Shown piece after piece: positions 1 through 6,997 of a stretch of DNA of 9,349 nt. The translations under genes were made by a program, and so were the position numbers. How positions within the stretch are numbered: position 1 is the first letter of the stretch; each line of letters begins with the position of its first letter. The DNA comes from Brevundimonas sp. (GTDB lineage Bacteria > Pseudomonadota > Alphaproteobacteria > Caulobacterales > Caulobacteraceae): the NCBI GenBank assembly GCA_022712235.1, contig JALAGW010000073.1:1-9349 (forward strand), read 5' to 3'. Below the pieces are notes generated by a model that did not search any database, was not told where the DNA came from, and saw nothing but the letters and a program-made list of their open reading frames with translations.

Positions 1-471
1 CTTGGCCGCGACATTGCCGCCCCAGGACTGGCCGTGAAGAATGGTGCGGCGGGGGCGCCCGAAGGCGTCCCAGAAGGTCTGGCGCAGGTCGTCGGTGTCC
101 TCGGCCGCCATGCGCACGCCATAGCCGCCGCGGCGATAGGTCGACCCCGCCCAGGCGAAGCCCTCCTTCACCGTCATGGAGAAGCGCTCCAGATCCTCCA
201 GCGGATCATCGGCCCGGGGAGCGCCCGTGCGCGGCCCGCCATGAGCGTGGACGATCAGCGAACCGTTCCAATTCTCGGGCACGGCGATCCAGTAGTAGCC
301 GCCCTTGGCCGCCCGCCCCGACCAGCAGCGCGCCTGCTGAGGAAGGAAATCGGGCCAGACGGCCGGGGCGGGCGCCGGCGACGGGGCCGCAGGCGCATCC
401 TGGGCGGCGGCGAAGGGCGCGCCTGCGAATGCGACAGCAAACGTGCCTGCAGCGATCCTGAACATGCGCAT
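1..471 (-). CDS. Secreted alpha/beta hydrolase, N-terminal part (cut by window edge)
   Basis: An open frame of 157 codons runs from an ATG at 471 off the left end without a stop. Residues 1-23 look like a Sec signal peptide (hydrophobic core, then an Ala-rich AAA-Q cleavage region), followed by a Pro/Ala-rich linker. An oxyanion-type HAHGGP stretch lies at 75-80 after a PENWNGSLIV segment. The nucleophile elbow GQSWGG at 147-152 places the catalytic Ser at 149. The acid and His of the triad would lie beyond the edge. The product should be a periplasmic or exported esterase- or peptidase-type hydrolase; its substrate cannot be read. The start lies 16 bp after the receptor stop, so the two are probably cotranscribed. 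GGGGGAG at 479-485 fits ATG 471, and AAGGG at 472-476 fits an alternative ATG at 465. The family assignment is fairly secure; the subfamily is not recognised. Confidence 0.85.
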   Translation of the reverse strand, partial: MRMFRIAAGTFAVAFAGAPFAAAQDAPAAPSPAPAPAVWPDFLPQQARCWSGRAAKGGYYWIAVPENWNGSLIVHAHGGPRTGAPRADDPLEDLERFSMTVKEGFAWAGSTYRRGGYGVRMAAEDTDDLRQTFWDAFGRPRRTILHGQSWGGNVAAK

Positions 472-487
472 CCCTTCGCTCCCCCAA

Positions 488-3400
488 TCAGAACGACTTG
501 CTGGCGTTGACGTACCAGTAGCGCCCCCACGGACTGTGCACCGTGCCACGATAACCGCCATCGGCCAGCGGCGGCCCCTGATCCGTCAGATCGCGCACGC
601 CCAGACGCAGCCGCGTCTCGGCCGGGAATTCATAATCCACATAGGCGTTGATCGTCTGACGCGAGTCGACCACCCAGGCCTCGTTGGAAGCGCCCAGCAG
701 GCCGGGCTGGTCGAAGTCGCTGATGTACTGGCTGGACAGCCCAGCGCGGATCGGACCCTTGCGCCAGGTCAGGCTGGCGTTGACCCGCCATTCCGGCCGA
801 CCGTTCTGGCCCACCAATTGGGCCGTTTCCGGCAGGGGGGTTCCGGCGTTGATCGTGCCTGCGGCGCGGGCGGCGTAAAGAGCGTTCACGATGTCGCCGG
901 GATCGCGCGAGAACTCGTCCAGCTTGCTGGCGTTCACATTGACGATGAAGGTGCCGAAGCGCGTGCGCCGCAGCGACCAGTTCATCCCCAGGTCCAGACC
1001 GCTGACCGTCTGCGGCTGCAGGTTGATGAAACGGTCGTTGATGGAGATCACCTCCCCCACCGGCGTCAGGCCGGTGCCCTCGAACAGCAAGATGTCCTCC
1101 GGCGTCGGGTCGCGGCGGTTCACCAGCGGATTGGAGCCGCCCTCGACGCGGTTCAGATAGTCCAGGGCCAGGGCCGTCTGCGCCCCCAGCAAGCCGACGA
1201 TCTTCTCCTGCTCGATACGCCAGCGATCGATGGTGAAGGTGAAGGCCCCGAAGCGATCGGGAATGAAGGACGGCTGCAGCACCAGGCCATAGGAGCTGTT
1301 GGTGCTCTCCTCCGGCTCAAGATCAGGGTTGCCCGCGACCAGCAGAGACGCGCCCGAGGTGTTCTGGGAGCAGGCTGAGAAGTTGGCGATACGGCCCGCA
1401 CGCAGGTCGGCTTCGCAGCGGACATAGTCAACGCCGCTGGCCAGACGCGAATACTGGGTGGCGTTGGTCTGTTCGAGGTTGGGCGCGCGGAAACCTTCGG
1501 AGTAGGAGCCCCGAACCCGGACGCCCGGCACGACATCCCAGGCCACCGCCACCTTGGGCTTGGCCACCGAACCGAAGTCCGAATAGTGCTCGTAACGACC
1601 TGCCATCTGCATATCCAACTGATAGATCAGAGGAATATTCATCTCCGGCGAGACCAGGGGCAGAGCGAACTCGATATAGGTCGAGAAGACCTCCCGGCTG
1701 CCCTTGGTGTCGGGATTGGGACTGACCGCCGAGACGTTCGACAGGTTGGTTTCGCCGGTCACCATGTCGGTGAAGGTGAAGGTCCCGTCCACATTGGCGT
1801 CGCGATCATCCTCTTGGGTCTCACGACGCGCCTCGATGCCGACAGCCATGCCGACCGGTCCGGCCGGCAGATTGAACAGATCGCCGCGCGACAGCTTGAA
1901 GTCCGCCATGGTCAGGGTGGTGCGCGACAGGCGACGCATGTCGAAGACGATGGCGTCGATCGCCGCCTGCGAACTGGGCGAACAGTCGCCGTAGCTGGTG
2001 GTGGCCACGCAGCCGCCGCTGAAGGGATTGTAGGCATCGGGCGTGGACAGGGCCAACTGCTTCTGCAGCGCCGTCATATTGATGTTGGGCGAAACGTCCT
2101 CGGCCTCGGCTTCCGAATAGACTAGAGCCGTTTCCCAGTTGAAGCCGCGCCACTCACCCCGCAGACCACCCAGCAAACGGGCCTGATAGTTGTCGACCTT
2201 GACCACCTGGAAGCCGGTGTCGACGAAACGGTAGTTGGTCATCAGAACCGGCAACCCGGCCGCCGGCACGCCGGTCAGACCGGGCAGACGATTGGGGTTG
2301 GCGGACCCGTCGGCGAAGGTCACGGGGCCGAACGGGTTGTAGTAGTTGCTGGCCGGGATCCAGATCTGGTTCAGGTTGACCACCGGCGGCTGCACGGCGC
2401 GGCTGTGCGCGCTGTAATAACCGATCTCGCCAAAGGCCTCGACGCTGTCGGTCAGGTCATAGCGACCGGTCAGGAAGAGGTTCAGCCGCTCGACGGAAGG
2501 ACGCACCGTCGTCTCATGACGCGTGTCGTAACGCATGTCGCGGTTGGTGGTGTTGAAGTTGTGATTGCCGCTGGACAGGCAGATGTCGCCGCCCACCTCG
2601 ACACCGCAGCCGAAGCTGGACGGTTGGAAGCGGAAGGCGCCGGCCGAGTTGGTCACGGCGGTTCCGTTAGAGCGGATCACCGCCCGCGATCCGACCGACA
2701 GACGCGCCCAGGGCGTATGCGACGACCGGCCGTCCAGCGACTGCACCCCGGCAAAGTCCTCGTAGTCCGCGAACAAGGGCCGGATGTCGTCCGAACGGGT
2801 GAAGTCCTGATCCGACGCCCACAGGGCCGTGCGCTGGGCGTAGTTGGCGAAGAGCGAGACATTGCCGCGTCCGAAGTTCTTGCCGGTAAACAGGTTGAAC
2901 TCGGTGTCGCGCATCTGCGTGCCTTCGGCGCCGCCGTAGCGGGCGCTGACCGTCAGACCGTCGATGTTGTCGCGCAGCACGGTGTTGACCACGCCCGCCA
3001 CCGCGTCCGCGCCATAGATGGCGGCGGCGCCGTCCAGCAGCACCTCCAGTCGTTCAAGACCCGAAACGGGGATGGCGTTGGAGTTGTAGCTCAGCACCGG
3101 CACCGTGCCGGTATCCGAGGTGCCCTGACTGGTCGGGTGCTGCACCAGACGACGCCCGTTCAGCAGAACCAGAGTGTTGCCCACGCCCAGCGAGCGCAGG
3201 TTGACCGAGTTGACGTCGCCGCGCGCCGAGTTCGAGGTCTGCGGGTTGTTGGCCGAGTCAAACAGGACGTCGCCCATCTGCGGAATGGTACGCAGCAGCT
3301 CGTCGCCGGTGGTGGCGCCGGTGGCCTCGATCTGCTCGCGGTCTGCGACCACCACAGGCAGGGCCGCCGTGGTGCGGGCCCCGCGAATATTGGTGCCGAC

Positions 3401-3535
3401 GACAACCACGTCCTCGACCTTGGACGCCTGCTCGCCGCTGCCAATGGTAGGCGCTTCCTGAGCCAGAGCGGCCCCTGCGAACAGAACGGCCGAGGCGCTG
3501 CTCGCCATCAAGATGAGTCTCGATTTCATTGTCAT
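488..3535 (-). CDS. TonB-dependent outer-membrane receptor
   Basis: A 1015-residue protein of typical length for large TonB-dependent receptors, which import substrates across the outer membrane using TonB-ExbBD energy. Residues 1-26 are a signal peptide ending in an ALA-Q cleavage region. A TonB-box-like VEDVVVVG follows at 40-47. The plug spans about 52-190, with SVNLRSLGVGNTLVLLNGRR at 110-129 and LEVLLDGAAAIYGADAVAGV at 163-182, both hallmarks of the family. The rest alternates as beta-barrel strands and ends in a terminal Phe (SKSF), as expected for BAM recognition. Two extracellular-loop-like segments carry close Cys pairs (GCGVEVGGDIC and CVATTSYGDC), plausible disulfides. ATG 3535 is taken as the start, but ATG 3529 lies nine bases from the GGAGAGG at 3539-3545 and is equally good. 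The gene follows dctA by 56 bp and precedes a secreted hydrolase. The substrate is unknown; the context suggests a dicarboxylate-containing or related compound. Confidence 0.96.
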   Translation of the reverse strand: MTMKSRLILMASSASAVLFAGAALAQEAPTIGSGEQASKVEDVVVVGTNIRGARTTAALPVVVADREQIEATGATTGDELLRTIPQMGDVLFDSANNPQTSNSARGDVNSVNLRSLGVGNTLVLLNGRRLVQHPTSQGTSDTGTVPVLSYNSNAIPVSGLERLEVLLDGAAAIYGADAVAGVVNTVLRDNIDGLTVSARYGGAEGTQMRDTEFNLFTGKNFGRGNVSLFANYAQRTALWASDQDFTRSDDIRPLFADYEDFAGVQSLDGRSSHTPWARLSVGSRAVIRSNGTAVTNSAGAFRFQPSSFGCGVEVGGDICLSSGNHNFNTTNRDMRYDTRHETTVRPSVERLNLFLTGRYDLTDSVEAFGEIGYYSAHSRAVQPPVVNLNQIWIPASNYYNPFGPVTFADGSANPNRLPGLTGVPAAGLPVLMTNYRFVDTGFQVVKVDNYQARLLGGLRGEWRGFNWETALVYSEAEAEDVSPNINMTALQKQLALSTPDAYNPFSGGCVATTSYGDCSPSSQAAIDAIVFDMRRLSRTTLTMADFKLSRGDLFNLPAGPVGMAVGIEARRETQEDDRDANVDGTFTFTDMVTGETNLSNVSAVSPNPDTKGSREVFSTYIEFALPLVSPEMNIPLIYQLDMQMAGRYEHYSDFGSVAKPKVAVAWDVVPGVRVRGSYSEGFRAPNLEQTNATQYSRLASGVDYVRCEADLRAGRIANFSACSQNTSGASLLVAGNPDLEPEESTNSSYGLVLQPSFIPDRFGAFTFTIDRWRIEQEKIVGLLGAQTALALDYLNRVEGGSNPLVNRRDPTPEDILLFEGTGLTPVGEVISINDRFINLQPQTVSGLDLGMNWSLRRTRFGTFIVNVNASKLDEFSRDPGDIVNALYAARAAGTINAGTPLPETAQLVGQNGRPEWRVNASLTWRKGPIRAGLSSQYISDFDQPGLLGASNEAWVVDSRQTINAYVDYEFPAETRLRLGVRDLTDQGPPLADGGYRGTVHSPWGRYWYVNASKSF

Positions 3536-3538
3536 TTT

Positions 3539-3545
3539 CCTCTCC
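3539..3545 (-). promoter_or_regulatory. Ribosome binding site of the TonB-dependent receptor
   Basis: GGAGAGG read on the minus strand lies three bases from ATG 3535 and nine from the in-frame ATG at 3529. The usual 5-9 base spacing slightly favours 3529 as the true start. Confidence 0.6.
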
Positions 3546-3591
3546 CTTGCGCCGCCTGTTTCCGGCGGTCGCGTTTCTGAAATTCGGATAG

Positions 3592-4947
3592 TCAGTCGTC
3601 GGCGAGAACCAGGTCGTCGCCCGGTCCCGCTGCGGGATCAGGCGCCGCCGCCAGGGGCTGGGGTCCGCCGTCCAGCGCTGCCTTCAGCGCGTCGCGGTCC
3701 AGTTCGCCCTCCCAGCGGGCGACGACGATGGTCGCCACCGCATTACCGATGAAGTTGGTCAGGGCCCGGCACTCGCTCATGAAGCGGTCGATGCCCAGGA
3801 TCAGGGCCATGCCCGCGACCGGCACGGTCGGCACCACCGACAGCGTCGCCGCCAGGGTGATGAAGCCCGCCCCGGTGATGCCGGCCGCACCCTTGGAGCT
3901 CAGCATCGCCACCAGCAGCAGCAGGATCTGATCCTGCAGGCTCAGGTCGATGTTCAGCGCCTGGGCGATGAACAGGGCCGCCATCGTCATGTAGATGTTG
4001 GTGCCGTCCAGATTGAACGAGTAGCCGGTCGGCACGACCAGGCCGACGACCGACTTGGACGCCCCTGCCCGCTCCATCTTGGAGATCAGACTGGGCAGAG
4101 CCGCCTCGGAACTCGAGGTGCCCAGCACCAGCAGCAGTTCTTCCTTCAGGTAACGGATCAGCTTCAAGATGTTGAAGCCGTTAGCGATGGCGACCAGACC
4201 CAACACCCCGACCACGAAGATGATGGCCGTCAGATAGAAGGTCGCGATAAGCGCAAACAGGTTGGCGACCGAGGCGATGCCATAGGCGCCGATGGTGAAG
4301 GCGAAGGCCCCGAAGGCGCCGATGGGCGCGGCCTTCATCAGGATGGCGACCAGCTTGAAGAAGGCGGCGCTGACCGACTCCAGGAAGTTCAGCACCGGCT
4401 TGCCCAGATCGCCGATCATGGCCAGGGCGATGCCGAACAAAATCGAGACGAACAGGACCTGCAGGATGTTGCCGGTCGAGAAGGCGCTGACGACCGTGTC
4501 GGGAATGATCCCGGTCAGGAAGCCGACGATGGTGCTCTCATGCGCGGCCTGGGCGTACTGCGACACCGCGCCGGCGTCGAGGCTGGCGGGGTCGATGTTT
4601 AGGCCACGGCCCGGCTGCACCAGATTGGCGACGATCAGGCCGACGATCAGGGCCAGGGTCGAGAAGACCAGGAAATAGCCGAACGCCTTGGCCGCGACGC
4701 GACCGACCCGGCCGATGTCGCGCATCCCGGCGATGCCGGTGACGATGGTCAGGAAGATGACCGGCGCGATGACCATCTTCACCAGCTTGATGAAGCCGTC
4801 GCCGAGGGGCTTCAGGCTCTCGCCGAAGGTCGGCCAGAAGTGACCGATGGCGCCGCCGAGGACGATGGCGACCAGCACCTGGAAGTAAAGATGCCCATAG
4901 AAGGGGCGGCGCACGACGGCCGCCGTCTCTGACGCGATGGGGATCAA
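3592..4947 (-). CDS. dctA: C4-dicarboxylate:cation symporter DctA
   Basis: A 451-residue inner-membrane carrier of the dicarboxylate/amino acid:cation symporter (DAACS, GltPh-like) family, importing succinate, fumarate and malate. The Ser-rich GTSSSEAALPSL of re-entrant hairpin 1 is at 276-287, NLDGT of TM7 at 312-316, and SSKGAAGITGAGF of hairpin 2 at 350-362. The TM8 signature DRFMSECRALTNFIGNAVAT lies at 387-406 and runs into the DctA-typical VVARWEGELD. The N-terminal FYGHLYFQVLVAIVLGGAIGH is also typical of DctA. The length matches the family. The start is TTG at 4947, with AGGAG eight bases upstream; the next Met (residue 58) would remove TM1, so an upstream start is needed. The C-terminus has a short Ala/Pro/Asp-rich tail. 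The gene is divergent from dctBD across 235 bp, the classic arrangement for DctB/DctD control, and the receptor gene lies 56 bp downstream. Confidence 0.97.
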   Translation of the reverse strand: MIPIASETAAVVRRPFYGHLYFQVLVAIVLGGAIGHFWPTFGESLKPLGDGFIKLVKMVIAPVIFLTIVTGIAGMRDIGRVGRVAAKAFGYFLVFSTLALIVGLIVANLVQPGRGLNIDPASLDAGAVSQYAQAAHESTIVGFLTGIIPDTVVSAFSTGNILQVLFVSILFGIALAMIGDLGKPVLNFLESVSAAFFKLVAILMKAAPIGAFGAFAFTIGAYGIASVANLFALIATFYLTAIIFVVGVLGLVAIANGFNILKLIRYLKEELLLVLGTSSSEAALPSLISKMERAGASKSVVGLVVPTGYSFNLDGTNIYMTMAALFIAQALNIDLSLQDQILLLLVAMLSSKGAAGITGAGFITLAATLSVVPTVPVAGMALILGIDRFMSECRALTNFIGNAVATIVVARWEGELDRDALKAALDGGPQPLAAAPDPAAGPGDDLVLADD

Positions 4948-4955
4948 GAAGGTCG

Positions 4956-4960
4956 CTCCT
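4956..4960 (-). promoter_or_regulatory. Ribosome binding site deciding the TTG start of dctA
   Basis: AGGAG on the minus strand, eight bases before TTG 4947. It supports the rare start codon, since no ATG or GTG with comparable spacing precedes the conserved N-terminus. Confidence 0.75.
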
Positions 4961-5068
4961 GACAGCGAGCCCAGACGCTCGCGGATTTCCTCGGCGTGCT
5001 CTTCGTCACGCTTGCGCCTCAGTTTGCGTCAGAGTTCACGGGCGACCAACACGCGCACAAACATCAAC

Positions 5069-5081
5069 CAACATATTGATA
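5069..5081 (-). promoter_or_regulatory. Candidate IHF-binding site between dctA and dctB
   Basis: On the minus strand TATCAATATGTTG fits the IHF consensus WATCAA-N4-TTR at every defined position. The side upstream of the core is a run of A and T (to about 5100), as in strong IHF sites. It lies between the palindromic sites (5125-5175) and the dctA start, where DNA bending would bring a bound activator towards a dctA promoter. The match is seen in the sequence; occupancy is inferred. The consensus is degenerate, so chance matches occur in AT-rich DNA. Confidence 0.5.
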
Positions 5082-5087
5082 TATAAT
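5082..5087 (+). promoter_or_regulatory. Possible -10 element for dctBD
   Basis: A perfect TATAAT in the AT-rich stretch 5073-5098 faces dctB. The sequence 16-18 bases upstream is a poor -35 match, so this is only a weak promoter candidate. The AT-richness may serve IHF binding or melting for either divergent promoter. Confidence 0.25.
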
Positions 5088-5124
5088 AATTTTTAAGAAT
5101 CCCAGCGCTTCTTCAGACAAGAAA

Positions 5125-5142
5125 TGTGCGGAAAATCATCCT
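5125..5142 (+). promoter_or_regulatory. Degenerate second copy of the palindromic operator
   Basis: The 18 bases starting TGTGCGGAAAATC match the perfect palindrome at 5158-5175 at 12 of 18 positions, with the left half-site TGTGCG intact and the right half decayed. The offset of 33 bp is about three helical turns, so two dimers would lie on the same DNA face. An isolated half-site CGCACA is also present at 5054-5059. A strong plus weak tandem arrangement resembles the tandem DctD sites described upstream of Sinorhizobium meliloti dctA. Confidence 0.5.
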
Positions 5143-5157
5143 CGAACATGGCTTATT

Positions 5158-5175
5158 TGTGCGAAATATCGCACA
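5158..5175. promoter_or_regulatory. Perfect palindrome, probable DctD-binding site
   Basis: TGTGCGA-AATA-TCGCACA has two exact 7-base inverted arms around a 4-base spacer, in the dctA-dctB intergenic region. Size, symmetry and location fit an operator or upstream activating site for the Fis-type helix-turn-helix of DctD. It is about 210 bp upstream of the dctA start and ends seven bases before ATG 5183 of dctB, so it could also affect dctBD. The sequence is certain; binding by DctD is inference. Confidence 0.7.
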
Positions 5176-5182
5176 CACATCC

Positions 5183-6997
5183 ATGCCCCAGTCGCCCCCC
5201 ATCCCAAACCGTGTGGCCTTGGCGCTGCTGGCCTTTGCATGGCTGATCGTCAGCCTTGCGGGGGCCTACGCCGCCGGCGAGACGGCCCGTCGAAGCGCCG
5301 AGGTCGCACTGGCTCGGCAATCGGAAAACGCCGCCGCGCTGCATGCCGCGGTCCTGCGCAGCGAGCTTGAGAAGTATCGGTCCCTGCCGCCCGCCCTGGC
5401 CACGGACCCCGACGTGGCTCGCCTGCTGAACGCGCCGGATGGCGCAGATACGACCACGCTGAATCAACGGCTCGAGACCCTGGCCGATCAGACGCGTGCC
5501 TCGGCCATCTATGTCATCGCCGCCGACGGCGTGACCCGCGCCGCCAGCAACTGGCGTCAGCCCATCAGCTTCGTCGGAGCCGACTACAGCTTCCGCCCCT
5601 ACTTCATCAAAGCCATGCGTGAAGGCTCCGCCGAGTTCTTCGCCCTGGGCACCGTCAGCCGAACGCCCGGCCTCTTTCTGGCCCGGCGCGTCTCGAATCG
5701 AAGCGGGCGCGCCCTGGGCGTGGTCGTGGTCAAGGTCGAGTTCGACGCCCTGGAGGCCGAATGGCGCGCTTCAGGCGAGCCGGCCTATGTGGCCGACCCT
5801 GGCGGCGTGATCCTGATCACCAGCGTTCCGGCCTGGCGTTTTCGCACCCTGCGCCCGATGGACGCCGCCAGCCGCCGTTTGACTCTCGCCGATCAGACCC
5901 TGGGGCACGGAGCCCTGACGCCTCTGGACTTCCAGACGCCGTCGGACGGACGCTCACAGTTGGTCGAAGCCCCGATCGACCGCGCCGTTCGTCACTGGAT
6001 GCATGCCTCATCCCAAACAGCGACTCCCGGCTGGACCCTGCATCTGTTGACGCCCACGCGCGGCGCGATCGAGGCAGCCGTCGCCAACGCACGCGCCATC
6101 GCCGCCCTGATCATCACCCTCGTCTTCGGCGTCCTGGCCGTCTTGCTGCTCCGCCGCCAGCAAGCCGCCGCTCGCCATCGCGCCGCAGAAGCCGCGCGTC
6201 AGGATCTGGAACACCGCATCGCCGAACGGACCCGCGACCTCAGCGAGGCCAACGAGGCGCTGAACCGTCAGATCGAGGAACGCATGCGCGCCGAGGCCAG
6301 CCGCGAGGCTCTGCGCGATGAACTGGTGCAGGCTGGAAAGCTGGCGGCTCTGGGACAGATCGCCGCCGGCGTGGCGCATGAAATCAATCAACCCGTCGCC
6401 GCCATCCTCACCCAGGCCGAAACCGCGACCGCCTGGCTAGAGCGTGATCAGGCCTCCAAGGCGATCCGCGCCCTGAGCCGCATCGGCGACCTGACGACCC
6501 GCATAGGCGCCATCACCCAGGAACTGCGCGCCTTCTCCCGCAAGAGTCAGCCCAGCGTGTCGCCGGTCTCGATCAACGAAGCCGTCGACGGAGCCCTGCT
6601 GCTGCTCGGCGGCCGCTTGCGACAGGCCGGGGTCCGCCTGGTCCGCCACAAGGACCCAGACGCCTTCGTCCTGGCGGACCGATTCCGACTGGAACAGGTC
6701 ATCGTCAATCTGATCCAGAACGCGCTTGAGGCGCTGGAAGGCGTTGCGAACCCCTCCGTCACCCTGTCCGTCAAATCCGTGGGGGATGGAGTGGACTTGA
6801 TCGTGGCCGACAACGGCCCCGGTCTGCCCGATGCGATCCGCGAACAGCTCTTCATACCCTTCGTCACCAGCAAGGCCAATGGACTGGGCCTTGGGCTGGT
6901 CATCAGCCGCGACATCGTCGCCGCCTTCAAGGGCGAGCTGAATCTGCGCCCCAGCGACACGGGCGCCGTCTTCGTCGTCACCCTGAGGAGCGCGTAA
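5183..6997 (+). CDS. dctB: C4-dicarboxylate sensor histidine kinase DctB
   Basis: A membrane-bound kinase of 604 residues if it starts at ATG 5183; a GTG at 5126 would add 19. ATG is preferred because the extension would contain the perfect palindrome, but neither start has a clear ribosome site. TM1 is at about 10-32 and TM2 at about 305-325. Between them lies a periplasmic sensor of the DctB tandem-PAS (double Cache) type, with SNWRQPISFVGADYSFRPYF at 122-141 and a GTVSRTPGLF segment at 156-165, regions typical of the dicarboxylate pocket. A coiled coil follows TM2. The H-box has the phosphoacceptor His at 399 (AAGVAHEINQPVAAI). The N-box is NLIQNAL, the G1 box DNGPGLPD and the G2 box GLGLGLVIS, so the kinase looks intact. 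The stop overlaps the dctD start by one base (TAATG), implying translational coupling. It should phosphorylate DctD in response to external succinate, fumarate or malate. Confidence 0.95.
   Translation: MPQSPPIPNRVALALLAFAWLIVSLAGAYAAGETARRSAEVALARQSENAAALHAAVLRSELEKYRSLPPALATDPDVARLLNAPDGADTTTLNQRLETLADQTRASAIYVIAADGVTRAASNWRQPISFVGADYSFRPYFIKAMREGSAEFFALGTVSRTPGLFLARRVSNRSGRALGVVVVKVEFDALEAEWRASGEPAYVADPGGVILITSVPAWRFRTLRPMDAASRRLTLADQTLGHGALTPLDFQTPSDGRSQLVEAPIDRAVRHWMHASSQTATPGWTLHLLTPTRGAIEAAVANARAIAALIITLVFGVLAVLLLRRQQAAARHRAAEAARQDLEHRIAERTRDLSEANEALNRQIEERMRAEASREALRDELVQAGKLAALGQIAAGVAHEINQPVAAILTQAETATAWLERDQASKAIRALSRIGDLTTRIGAITQELRAFSRKSQPSVSPVSINEAVDGALLLLGGRLRQAGVRLVRHKDPDAFVLADRFRLEQVIVNLIQNALEALEGVANPSVTLSVKSVGDGVDLIVADNGPGLPDAIREQLFIPFVTSKANGLGLGLVISRDIVAAFKGELNLRPSDTGAVFVVTLRSA
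6986..6990 (+). promoter_or_regulatory. Ribosome binding site of dctD inside dctB
   Basis: AGGAG lies six bases before ATG 6997, within the last codons of dctB. It fixes the dctD start and supports coupled translation of kinase and regulator. Confidence 0.75.

Noticed and set aside
34..510. Open frame on the plus strand at the left edge
   Set aside because: It lies opposite the alpha/beta hydrolase, which has a signal peptide and GQSWGG motif. The plus-strand product is Arg/Gly/Pro-rich noise.
3552..3568. Short inverted repeat CCGCC-N7-GGCGG between dctA and the receptor gene
   Set aside because: The stem is only five base pairs with no T-run on the minus strand, so a terminator is not supported. 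It does not argue against cotranscription.
2405..3580. Long open frame on the plus strand opposite the TonB-dependent receptor
   Set aside because: It is antisense to a clearly recognisable receptor, and its translation is low-complexity with many Arg, Gly and Val and no family resemblance. It is a by-product of high GC content; the same holds for plus-strand frames at 443-1378 and 1586-2125.
5149..5163. TGGCTTATTTGTGC on the plus strand, sigma-54-like
   Set aside because: The spacing between GG and GC is nine instead of ten bases, and the GC lies inside the palindrome. It would also drive dctB, which is not usually sigma-54-dependent.
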